Shown here piece by piece: positions 1-6,499 of a stretch of 9,496 nt of DNA. Source of the DNA: JBDHRG01 sp039807445 (GTDB lineage Bacteria > Pseudomonadota > Gammaproteobacteria > Competibacterales > Competibacteraceae); contig JBDHRG010000145.1 in assembly GCA_039807445.1 (NCBI GenBank), positions 1-9,496 of the forward strand, read 5' to 3'. Position 1 is the stretch's first letter. Every line of letters begins with the position of its first letter. Both the position numbers and the translations under genes were made by a program. A model generated the notes under the pieces. That model was not told the origin of the DNA. It saw nothing but the letters and a program-made list of their open reading frames with translations, and did not search any database.

Positions 1-192
1 CGAGCAGTCCTGCCGGCGCACCTGAGCGTGCGGCATCGGTCGATCGGTCGTGCATGCTCTCTTCCCCCCGTTGTTGGCTTGCTGGACTAGTCGGTGGCAC
101 CTGCGCACGCTGGCCCCGCCGTGGCGCCAGAGTACGCCGGAATCCGGCCTACTCCAGGTTAGGCCATGGTCGATCGCTGTCGGGGCAGCGGA
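1..192. other. Non-coding stretch at the left edge
   Basis: I see no gene here. The open frames that cross it (starting at 50 and 54) run antisense-like or out of frame into the cyclase gene and encode Arg/Pro/Ala-rich sequence with no recognisable domain. A short GGTCGATCGGTCG repeat at about 38-50 is the only local structure, and it is too short to interpret. Confidence 0.5.
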
Positions 193-198
193 TATGCT
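193..198 (+). promoter_or_regulatory. Candidate -10 element of the cyclase gene
   Basis: The hexamer TATGCT lies 42 bases before the ATG at 241. The same hexamer lies 30-34 bases before the two other plus-strand genes (4225-4230 and 6128-6133). If it is a -10 box, transcription would start near 205, after the upstream ATG at 166, which supports translation from 241. No convincing -35 box is visible at normal spacing, so the call rests on recurrence and position only. Confidence 0.3.
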
Positions 199-240
199 TC
201 TGCAAGGCGCTCCGCCCCCGGGGAAGAAGGCAGAGGTCCC

Positions 241-3200
241 ATGCGCTGCGCGAGCTGCGGTTTCGAGAATCCGACGGGAACCAAGTTCTGCGAGGAATGC
301 GGCATCCGCCTGTCGACCAACTGCCCGAACTGCGGGCACGAAATCAGGCCGACGGCCAGGTTCTGCGGCGAATGCGGCGCCCCTCTCGGGGCACCGCGCC
401 CGGCGCTCGCAGCGCAGCCCTCGGCCCCTGCGCCGATCCATTACACGCCTGCGCACCTGGCCGAGCGCATCCGCGCCGAGCAGGCGGCGATGGAAGCTCG
501 AGGAGCGACCGACGGCGAGCGCAAGACCGTCACCGCGCTGTTCGCCGACATGGTCGCCTCGACCGCGCTGATCCACGACCTCGACCCCGAAGAGGCCCGC
601 CACCTGATCGATCCGGTGCTGGCGCTGATGATGGACGCCGTGCACCACTACGAGGGCTACGTGGCCAAGTCGCTGGGCGACGGCATCCTGGCGCTGTTCG
701 GCGCACCGATCGCCCACGAGGACCACCCCCAGCGCGCGCTGTATGCGGCGCTGCGCATGCAGGAGGCGATGCGCCGCTACGCCGACCGCATCCGTCTGGA
801 GCGGGGTGTGGCGCTGCAGATCCGCATCGGCATCAACACCGGCGAGGTGGTAGTGCGCGCGATCCGCACCGACGACCTGCACACCGACTACGATCCGGTC
901 GGACAGTCGATCCACATCGCCTCGCGGATGCAGAGCGTCGCCACCCCCGGCTCGATCGTCGTCAGCGCGCATACCCACAAGCTGGCCGAAGGCTATTTCG
1001 AGTTCATGGCGCTGGGAGACACGCCGATCAAGGGCGTGCCCGAGCCGCTCACCGTCTATGAGGTGCTCGGACCGGGATCGTCGCGGACCCGCCTGCAGGT
1101 AGCGGCCAGGCGTGGACTGGCGCGGTTCGTCGGCCGCCAGCGCGAGCTCGACCAGCTGCAGCGAGCGCTGGTGCTGGCTCAGACCGGGCACGGGCAAATC
1201 GTCGGTGTGGTCGGCGAGCCCGGGGTGGGCAAGTCGCGGCTGTTCCACGAATTCAAGCTGCTCTCGCCACGCGGCTGCCTGGTGCTGGAAACCTACTCGG
1301 TTTCGCACGGCAAGGCCTTTTCCTACCTGCCGCTGATCGAGCTGCTGAAGAACTACTTCCAGATCATCGCGCAGGACGACGAGCGGCGGCGGCACGAGAA
1401 GATCACCGGCAAGGTGCTGACGCTGGACCGCGCCCTGGAAGACACCCTGCCCTATCTGTGCCATCTGCTGGAGCTTGCCAGGCCGGACTCGCCGCTGCCG
1501 CCGATGGACCCTACGGTACGGCGCCAGCGCACCTTCGAGGCCATCAAGCGGCTCCTGGTGCGCGAGAGCCTCGACCAGCCCGTCGAGCTGATCGTCGAGG
1601 ACCTGCAATGGCTGGACGGCGAAACCGAAGCCTTCCTCGACTACCTGGTCGAAGGCATCGCGAGCGCCCGCCTGCTGCTGCTGGTCAACTACCGCCCCGA
1701 GCATCGGCACGGCTGGAGCAGCAAGACTTACTACACCCAGCTGCGGCTGGACCCGCTGGGCCGGGCCGAAGCCGAGGAGCTGCTGGGGGCGCTGCTCGGC
1801 GAAGCCGCGGAAATCGCGCCGCTCAAGCGACTGATCCTGGAGCAGACCGAAGGCAATCCCTTCTTCATCGAAGAGGTGGTGCAGACCCTGGTCGAGGAGC
1901 AGGTGCTGCGAGGGGAACGCGGAGCCTACAGCCTCGGACGGATCCCGACGACGCTGCGCATCCCGGCCTCGGTGCAGGGGGTGCTCAGCGCTCGTATCGA
2001 CCGCCTGGCGGTGGCCGAGAAGGAACTCTTGCAGACGCTCGCGGTGATCGGCAAGGAGTTTCCGCTGAGCCTGCTCGAGCGGGTCGTGCAGCACTCCGAA
2101 GACGAATTGCGACGGCTGTTGGCCCGGCTGCAGGGGGGAGAGTTCATCTACGAGCGGCCGGCCTTCCCCGAGCTCGAATACACCTTCAAGCATGCGCTGA
2201 CCCAGGAGGTGGTCTACGGTTCGCTGCTGAGCGAACGGCGCAGCGTGCTGCACGAGCGCACCGGCCAGGCGATCGAGGCGCTGTACCGCGCCCGTCTGGA
2301 AGACCACTGCAGCGAGCTGGCGCATCACTTCGGTCGCAGCGGCAACTCCCGCAAGGCCATCGAATACCTCGAATGCGCCGGGCGGCAGGCGTTGCAGCGC
2401 ACCGCCAACGCCGAGGCAATCCGCCACCTGAGCGCCGCGCTGGAGCTGCTGAAGACACAGCCGGACGATCCCGGGCGCGCCCGCCACGAGCTGGTGCTGC
2501 AGATCGCCCTCGGTCCGGCCTGGGAAACGAGCAAAGGCTACGCCGCCCCGGAGGTGGAGGCGACCTATACCCGGGCCTTGACGCTGTGTCGGCAGGTCGG
2601 GGAAACGCCGCAGCTGTTCCCCGCCCTGCTGGGGCTGCGCACCTTCTTTCTGACCCGCGGGGAACTGCCTACGGCGCGGGAGCTGGGCGAGCGGCTCGTC
2701 GCCCTGGCCGAGGATACACGGGATCCAGCGTTCCTCACGCAAGCCCATCGGGCGCTGGGGGTCGCCTTGTTCTACATGGGCGAACCGATCCCTGCGCGAG
2801 CGCACCTGGAGCAGGCGCTGGCCCTGTATGACCCGCAGCGGCACCACGTTCACGCCTTCCTCTACGGCCTGGAGCCCGGCGTCCTGAGCGCGGCCTACCT
2901 GGCCTGGACGCTGTGGCACCTCGGCTATCCGGACCAGGCCCTGCTGCGCAGCCGGCAGGCGCTCGCGCTGGCGCAGGAGCGGCCTTACCCGCACGTGCTG
3001 TCCGACGCGCTGCTGATGGCGGCCGAGCTTCATCTGCATCGCGGTGAAACCGAGCTGGCACAAGAGCGGGCCGCGGCCGTGCTCACGATCGCAACCGAAC
3101 AGGGACTCTCGTCCTACTGGTCGGGCTGGGGAACCATTCTCCTGGGCCGGGTGCTGGCCGGGCAGGGCCAGGCATCGGAGGGGATCGCCCAAATGCGCCA

Positions 3201-3657
3201 GGGTTTGGCGGCGTACCGGGCCACCGGGGCAGAGCTGTGGCTGTCGCATTTTCTCGGCTTGCTGGCCGAGGCGCACCTGCGGGCGGGGCAAGCCGAGGAA
3301 GGGCTGAGCGTGCTTGCCGAGGCGCTGAGCCTGACGGGCGCGCACGGCGAGCGCATGCGCGAGGCGGAGCTGCAACGGCTCCAGGGGGAGCTGACGCTGC
3401 AATGCGCGAGCCCCGGACAGGCCACGGCCGATGAGGCAGCGGAAGCCTGCTTTCGGAAGGCGATCGAAACCGCCCGCCGGCAAGGCGCCAAGCCGCTGGA
3501 GTTGCGGGCGGCGACCAGCCTGGCCCGGCTGTGGCAGCGGCAAGGCAGGGGGGATGACGCCCGCAACGTGCTGGCCGACATCTACGGCGGGTTCAGCGAG
3601 GGTTTCGACACCGCGGACCTGCGCGACGCAGCGACACTGCTTGCCGGCATCCGCTGA
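241..3657 (+). CDS. Zinc-ribbon / class III adenylate cyclase / STAND ATPase / TPR signalling protein
   Basis: Predicted cytosolic signalling protein of 1138 residues that probably makes cAMP. Two zinc ribbons open it (Cys 3, 6, 17, 20 and 28, 31, 42, 45). A class III cyclase domain follows at about 92-280. Metal-binding Asp103 (FADM) and Asp147 (KSLGDG), adenine-selecting Lys143 and Asp218, and Arg229 are present. The usual transition-state Asn is His225. An ATPase of STAND/AAA_16 type follows, with Walker A GEPGVGKS (Lys331) and Walker B LIVEDLQWLD (450-459). From about residue 690 the protein is helical and TPR-like. No membrane segment or signal peptide is seen. I chose the ATG at 241 because the zinc ribbon then starts at residue 3 and GAGG lies just upstream; an in-frame ATG at 166 would add 25 unlike residues. 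The gene stands alone. Fused cyclase-ATPase-TPR proteins are a known bacterial family; the stimulus here is unknown. Confidence 0.9.
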   Translation: MRCASCGFENPTGTKFCEECGIRLSTNCPNCGHEIRPTARFCGECGAPLGAPRPALAAQPSAPAPIHYTPAHLAERIRAEQAAMEARGATDGERKTVTALFADMVASTALIHDLDPEEARHLIDPVLALMMDAVHHYEGYVAKSLGDGILALFGAPIAHEDHPQRALYAALRMQEAMRRYADRIRLERGVALQIRIGINTGEVVVRAIRTDDLHTDYDPVGQSIHIASRMQSVATPGSIVVSAHTHKLAEGYFEFMALGDTPIKGVPEPLTVYEVLGPGSSRTRLQVAARRGLARFVGRQRELDQLQRALVLAQTGHGQIVGVVGEPGVGKSRLFHEFKLLSPRGCLVLETYSVSHGKAFSYLPLIELLKNYFQIIAQDDERRRHEKITGKVLTLDRALEDTLPYLCHLLELARPDSPLPPMDPTVRRQRTFEAIKRLLVRESLDQPVELIVEDLQWLDGETEAFLDYLVEGIASARLLLLVNYRPEHRHGWSSKTYYTQLRLDPLGRAEAEELLGALLGEAAEIAPLKRLILEQTEGNPFFIEEVVQTLVEEQVLRGERGAYSLGRIPTTLRIPASVQGVLSARIDRLAVAEKELLQTLAVIGKEFPLSLLERVVQHSEDELRRLLARLQGGEFIYERPAFPELEYTFKHALTQEVVYGSLLSERRSVLHERTGQAIEALYRARLEDHCSELAHHFGRSGNSRKAIEYLECAGRQALQRTANAEAIRHLSAALELLKTQPDDPGRARHELVLQIALGPAWETSKGYAAPEVEATYTRALTLCRQVGETPQLFPALLGLRTFFLTRGELPTARELGERLVALAEDTRDPAFLTQAHRALGVALFYMGEPIPARAHLEQALALYDPQRHHVHAFLYGLEPGVLSAAYLAWTLWHLGYPDQALLRSRQALALAQERPYPHVLSDALLMAAELHLHRGETELAQERAAAVLTIATEQGLSSYWSGWGTILLGRVLAGQGQASEGIAQMRQGLAAYRATGAELWLSHFLGLLAEAHLRAGQAEEGLSVLAEALSLTGAHGERMREAELQRLQGELTLQCASPGQATADEAAEACFRKAIETARRQGAKPLELRAATSLARLWQRQGRGDDARNVLADIYGGFSEGFDTADLRDAATLLAGIR

Positions 3658-3672
3658 TGCCGGCAAGCAGTG
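3635..3672 (+). terminator. Perfect 16-bp hairpin around the cyclase stop codon
   Basis: The left arm 3635-3650 and right arm 3657-3672 are exact reverse complements (arm core CTGCTTGCCGGCAT), with a six-base loop at 3651-3656. The TGA stop (3655-3657) sits in the loop and the first base of the right arm. There is no T-tract afterwards. A second hairpin follows at once: GCCCGA (3672-3677), loop CCCC, TCGGGC (3682-3687). The position suggests a transcription terminator or a 3'-end stabiliser of the cyclase mRNA. The missing T-run argues against a classical intrinsic terminator. Confidence 0.55.
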
Positions 3673-3838
3673 CCCGACCCCTCGGGCCTCTCCGCTGGAG
3701 GTCGTCGGGGCCGCGGCGCCGTCGACCCCGGCCATTCACAGATGCGCCAGTCGCAGCTCGCACACGCGCAGACTTCACGCCCGGAGCACCGCTCACCGCC
3801 AAGAAGATGAAACTTCTTGCGATCCGCAGAGGGCCCGG

Positions 3839-4051
3839 CTACGCCGGCGGTCGGGCGGCCTCATCGGCCTTGAAGCCGATCTTGCCGTGCGTGCCGTCGC
3901 AAAACGGCTTGTGGCCCGAGCCGCCACAGCGGCACAGCGCGAAGGACTGGGTCTTCACCGTCACCGCCTGCCCGGTCGAGTCGATGAGCGTCACTTCGCC
4001 CTGAACGAGATACGGCCCATTGGGCAAGGCCTTGATCGTCACCTCTGCCAT
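3839..4051 (-). CDS. CDGSH-type iron-sulfur domain protein
   Basis: This 70-residue protein carries one CDGSH cluster-binding motif near its C-terminus: Cys40, Cys42, Cys51 and His55, in the order C-R-C-G-G-S-x3-P-F-C-D-G-T-H. In characterised CDGSH (mitoNEET-like) proteins, three Cys and one His hold a redox-active 2Fe-2S cluster, and the proteins act in electron or cluster transfer. The 39 residues before the motif look like a beta-rich N-terminal half. There is no membrane anchor or signal peptide, so a soluble cytoplasmic location is likely. The ATG complementary to 4049-4051 is preceded by AGGAGG (4061-4066) nine bases upstream, which fixes the start; an in-frame upstream ATG at 4123 would add 24 poorly conserved-looking residues. 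It is divergent from the LHPP-like gene, 209 bases away. Its electron partner cannot be read from the context. Confidence 0.88.
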   Translation of the reverse strand: MAEVTIKALPNGPYLVQGEVTLIDSTGQAVTVKTQSFALCRCGGSGHKPFCDGTHGKIGFKADEAARPPA

Positions 4052-4111
4052 GATCGCCAGCCTCCTGGTTCTGCAGCCGCTGCTGCCGAGGAAAGCGTAG
4101 GCGTGCAGGAT

Positions 4112-4130
4112 CGCCGCCACCAAGGCGGCG
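4112..4130. repeat. 7-bp inverted repeat between divergent genes
   Basis: CGCCGCC (4112-4118) and GGCGGCG (4124-4130) form a perfect stem around the loop ACCAA. It lies between the divergent CDGSH and LHPP-like genes, 60 bases upstream of the CDGSH start. It could be an operator or an mRNA leader hairpin. In DNA this GC-rich a 7-bp stem may also be chance. Confidence 0.3.
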
Positions 4131-4224
4131 GACGTGATCTTCGACGCTGCCGGGGATCACCAGCATCCGCATGCGCGCGTAGCCCGGCCCCAGGCTCACC
4201 GCCGCCTACTGCCCCGGCGGGGCC

Positions 4225-4230
4225 TATGCT
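4225..4230 (+). promoter_or_regulatory. Candidate -10 element of the LHPP-like gene
   Basis: TATGCT lies within GGCCTATGCT (4221-4230), 30 bases before the ATG at 4261. The identical ten-base string occurs 34 bases before the ATG at 6168. No clear -35 box is visible; the hexamer 17 bases upstream is CCGCCT. Confidence 0.35.
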
Positions 4231-4260
4231 TGAACGGCCCGTCCCTCGGGAGCCATCCGG

Positions 4261-5007
4261 ATGCCACGCGGACTGCTGATCGACCTCTCCGGGGTGCTCT
4301 ACGCCGGCGATGCCGCGCTGCCGGGCGCGCGCGAAGCCGTGGCCGACCTGCAGGCGCAGGGCCTGCCGCACCTGTTCCTGACCAACACCACGCGCCAGGA
4401 CAGCGCCCAACTCGCCGCCGTCCTCGCCGGCCTGGGCTTCGCCATCGCACCCGAGCACATCCTCGGCGCGGTCGACGCCACGCTGGCGCACGTGCGCCAG
4501 CGCGGACTGTCACCCTACCCGCTGGTGCATCCGGCGGTGCGCGCTGCGTTCGCGGCGCTGGCGCGCGGCACGCCTGATGCCGTCGTGCTCGGCGACGCCG
4601 GCGAGGGTTTCGACTACGCGAGCCTGAACCACGCTTTCCGCCTGCTGATGGACGGCGCCGAGCTGATCGCGATGGGCGACAACCGATATTTCCGCGGCGC
4701 CGACGGCCTGAGCCTGGACATCGGCCCCTTCAAGGCGGCGCTCGAGTTCGCCAGCGGCGTCAAGGCGACGGTGATCGGCAAGCCGGCGCCGGGCTTCTTC
4801 CTGGCCGGCTGCCGCCGCCTGGGGCTGCCGCCGGAGGCGGTGCTGATGATCGGCGACGACGCCGAGGCCGACGTCGCCGCCGCGCTCGCCGCGGGCCTGC
4901 AGGGCTGCCTGGTGTGCACCGGCAAGTACCGCCTCGGCGACGAGGCACGTTGCCCCAAGGCGGCGGTGTGCCGGGACCTGGCTACGGCGCTCGCCACCGT
5001 GCGCTGA
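4261..5007 (+). CDS. LHPP-like HAD-superfamily (class IIA) phosphatase
   Basis: A 248-residue predicted soluble phosphatase of the HAD superfamily, subclass IIA (NagD/LHPP-like). Motif I is DLSGVLY with nucleophile Asp8; motif II is Thr41 (FLTNTT); the motif III lysine is Lys174 (VIGKPAP); motif IV is GDD-x3-D with Asp199, Asp200 and Asp204. Motif I reads D-x-S where most HAD phosphatases have D-x-D. The D-x-S form, together with DAGEGFDY and DIGPFKAALEFASG, closely resembles animal LHPP (phospholysine/phosphohistidine/pyrophosphate phosphatase, about 270 residues). A protein phosphohistidine or pyrophosphate substrate is therefore plausible, but NagD-like enzymes dephosphorylate many small molecules. 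GGGAG (4248-4252) eight bases upstream supports the start. The gene converges on the LysR gene with a 24-base gap and only a weak 5-bp hairpin (5010-5025) between them. Confidence 0.85.
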   Translation: MPRGLLIDLSGVLYAGDAALPGAREAVADLQAQGLPHLFLTNTTRQDSAQLAAVLAGLGFAIAPEHILGAVDATLAHVRQRGLSPYPLVHPAVRAAFAALARGTPDAVVLGDAGEGFDYASLNHAFRLLMDGAELIAMGDNRYFRGADGLSLDIGPFKAALEFASGVKATVIGKPAPGFFLAGCRRLGLPPEAVLMIGDDAEADVAAALAAGLQGCLVCTGKYRLGDEARCPKAAVCRDLATALATVR

Positions 5008-5031
5008 CTCGCGGCCGCAACCGCGCCCGAC

Positions 5032-6018
5032 TCATCTTCGGCTGGTCGCCCCGGCGGATGGCGGCAGGCGGGCGAGCATCGCCTCGTCGTTGCGGACTTC
5101 CTCGTGCAGCCATTCGCTGAAGGCGACGATCTTGGGCTGCCGGGCCGCGTGCTCGGGGCAGACGATCCAGTACGCGTAGTCGAGCGGCACCGTCACGTCG
5201 AAGGGCATCACCAGGCGCCCGGCCACGATGTCGCCGAGCATCAGCAGCGGCGGCGCGATCGTCGCACCCTGGCCGTCGAGCGCCGCCTCGATCGCCAGCG
5301 AGGTGTCGCTGAACCAGGGGCCGCGCTCGACGTCGATGTCCTCGACGCCGGCGCGCGCCAGCCACAGCCGCCACAGTGCGCCCGAGGCGTAGCCGAACAC
5401 GCTCTTGCTGTGCAGCAGCGTGTGGTGGCGCAGGTCGGCGGGCGCGCGCAGCGGATGCCGCCCCTTCAGCAGCCTCGGGCTGCACAGCAGCGTCGAGCGC
5501 AGCGACAGCATCCGCTCGACGTGGTAGCCCGGATAGTCGCCGTTGCCGAAGCGGATCGCGATGTCGACGTCGTCGCGGCGCAAGTCCATCGGGTCGTTGC
5601 TGCCACCGTTCGCATCGATCAGCCCGCTGCTTGCGGCGATGCGCATCTCGATTTCCGGGTGCGCGAGCATGAAGTTGTCGAGCCGCGGCACCAGCCACTT
5701 GGCCGCCAGCGCCGGCGGCATGCTGGCCGTCAGGATGCCCGAGTCTTCCTGCTCGCGCAGCACCTCGACCGAGCCTGCCAGGCAGTCGAAGCCCTCGCGC
5801 AGCTTCGGCAGGCAGTTCTGCGCCGCCTCGGTCAGCGCCAGCGAGCGGCTCAGTCGCCGGAACAGCTGCACGCCGAGGTGCTCTTCGAGTGCCTTGATCT
5901 GGTGGCTGATCGCCGCCGGCGTCACGAACAGCTCTTCGGCGGCCTTGCTGAAGCTCAGGTGGCGGGCCGCAGCCTCGAAGGCGCGCAGCGCGTTGAGCGG
6001 AGGCAGGCGGTAACTCAC
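5032..6018 (-). CDS. LysR-family transcriptional regulator, GcvA-like
   Basis: A 328-residue DNA-binding regulator. An N-terminal winged helix-turn-helix occupies roughly residues 8-65 (recognition region SKAAEELFVTPAAISHQIKA at 24-43). A LysR effector-binding domain follows from about 93 to 300. The opening SYRLPPLNALRAFEAAARHL matches the start typical of GcvA-type regulators, so I chose the GTG complementary to 6016-6018. ATGs at 6042 and 6108 are possible longer starts, adding 8 and 30 residues with no family resemblance; none of the three has a strong Shine-Dalgarno sequence. It is divergent from the small exported protein gene with 149 bases between them, so that gene and lysR itself are the first candidates for its targets. 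No glycine-cleavage genes are nearby, so a true GcvA role is not supported. The ligand is unknown. Confidence 0.88.
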   Translation of the reverse strand: MSYRLPPLNALRAFEAAARHLSFSKAAEELFVTPAAISHQIKALEEHLGVQLFRRLSRSLALTEAAQNCLPKLREGFDCLAGSVEVLREQEDSGILTASMPPALAAKWLVPRLDNFMLAHPEIEMRIAASSGLIDANGGSNDPMDLRRDDVDIAIRFGNGDYPGYHVERMLSLRSTLLCSPRLLKGRHPLRAPADLRHHTLLHSKSVFGYASGALWRLWLARAGVEDIDVERGPWFSDTSLAIEAALDGQGATIAPPLLMLGDIVAGRLVMPFDVTVPLDYAYWIVCPEHAARQPKIVAFSEWLHEEVRNDEAMLARLPPSAGATSRR

Positions 6019-6127
6019 GGGGGTGTCTCTGCAGGCTCGCATCGGGGCGCCCAGTTTGCCCGATGCCGGACACGAATTCGAACGCGGCGGCACCGAAGCC
6101 GAATCCACCGCGGCAGCCGTACTGGCC

Positions 6128-6133
6128 TATGCT
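6128..6133 (+). promoter_or_regulatory. Candidate -10 element of the small exported protein gene
   Basis: TATGCT lies within GGCCTATGCT (6124-6133), 34 bases before the ATG at 6168. The same ten bases occur before the LHPP-like gene. No recognisable -35 box is present at 16-18 bases spacing. It sits in the lysR divergent intergenic region, so LysR activation could replace a -35 contact; that is inference. Confidence 0.35.
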
Positions 6134-6167
6134 CGGGCGTACCATCCGCTGCACCGGAGGAGTTCCG

Positions 6168-6419
6168 ATGAAGACGCTACCCATCCTCGCCGCCGCGCTC
6201 GCTGCCGCCTTCGCCCTGCCGGCCCAGGCCTTCCACTGCCCGGCCGAGATGAAGAAGATCGACGCCGCGCTGGCGGCGGGTCCGAAGCTCGACGACGCCG
6301 GGCTCGCCGAAGTCAAGGCGCTGCGCGCCCGGGGCGAAGAGCTGCACAAGGCCGGCAAGCACGACGCCGCGCTCGAGGCGCTCGGCAAGGCCGAGCAGAT
6401 CCTCGGCATTCCGCAGTGA
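6168..6419 (+). CDS. Small exported protein with one TPR-like helical pair
   Basis: An 83-residue protein. A Sec signal peptide is clear: a Lys at position 2, a hydrophobic Ala/Leu-rich core, and an ALPAQA cleavage site after residue 21. The mature part is about 62 residues, begins FHCP, has a single cysteine (Cys24) and is otherwise predicted helical. Residues about 55-79 (EELHKAGKHDAALEALGKAE region) resemble one TPR helix pair. There is no lipobox, so a soluble periplasmic protein is most likely. The ATG at 6168 is fixed by GGAGGAG (6156-6162) five bases upstream; an in-frame ATG at 6063 would bury the signal peptide and is unlikely. The gene is divergent from lysR and ends before a strong hairpin. 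I recall similar small hypothetical proteins in betaproteobacteria but know of no function. Confidence 0.8.
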   Translation: MKTLPILAAALAAAFALPAQAFHCPAEMKKIDAALAAGPKLDDAGLAEVKALRARGEELHKAGKHDAALEALGKAEQILGIPQ

Positions 6420-6433
6420 ACCCCTGAATGCGC

Positions 6434-6461
6434 GCGGCCCCGGAGTCGCCTCCGGGGCCGC
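6434..6461. terminator. 12-bp terminator hairpin between convergent genes
   Basis: GCGGCCCCGGAG (6434-6445) and CTCCGGGGCCGC (6450-6461) are exact complements around a TCGC loop. The hairpin lies 14 bases after the small exported protein stop and 38 bases after the phaC stop on the other strand, so it can act on both transcripts. No strong T-tract follows on either strand. The long GC stem and convergent placement make bidirectional termination the likeliest role. Confidence 0.7.
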
Positions 6462-6499
6462 TGCGTTCCAGCGGGTGCCGCAGCGCGGCACCACCGGCC

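Noticed and set aside
166..240. Upstream ATG extension of the cyclase protein
   Set aside because: The 25 added residues show no family resemblance, the zinc ribbon normally opens such proteins, and a candidate -10 box at 193-198 would place the transcript start after it.
3800..3819. CAAGAAG-ATGAAA-CTTCTTG hairpin after the CDGSH gene
   Set aside because: The 7-bp stem is AT-rich and weak with no T-tract on the minus strand, so I could not support it as a terminator.
4052..4123. 24-residue N-terminal extension of the CDGSH protein
   Set aside because: A strong AGGAGG nine bases before the internal ATG, and the usual size of single-motif CDGSH proteins, favour the shorter form.
5010..5025. 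Terminator between the LHPP-like gene and lysR
   Set aside because: Only a 5-bp CGCGG/CCGCG stem with no T-run; too weak in this base composition.
5104..6171. Plus-strand frame (about 355 codons) opposite the LysR gene
   Set aside because: Antisense shadow rich in Arg, Gln, His and Val; the LysR protein on the other strand explains the conservation of the region.
4982..6409. Minus-strand frame (about 475 codons) over the LysR gene
   Set aside because: It is out of frame with the clear LysR protein and has no recognisable domain.
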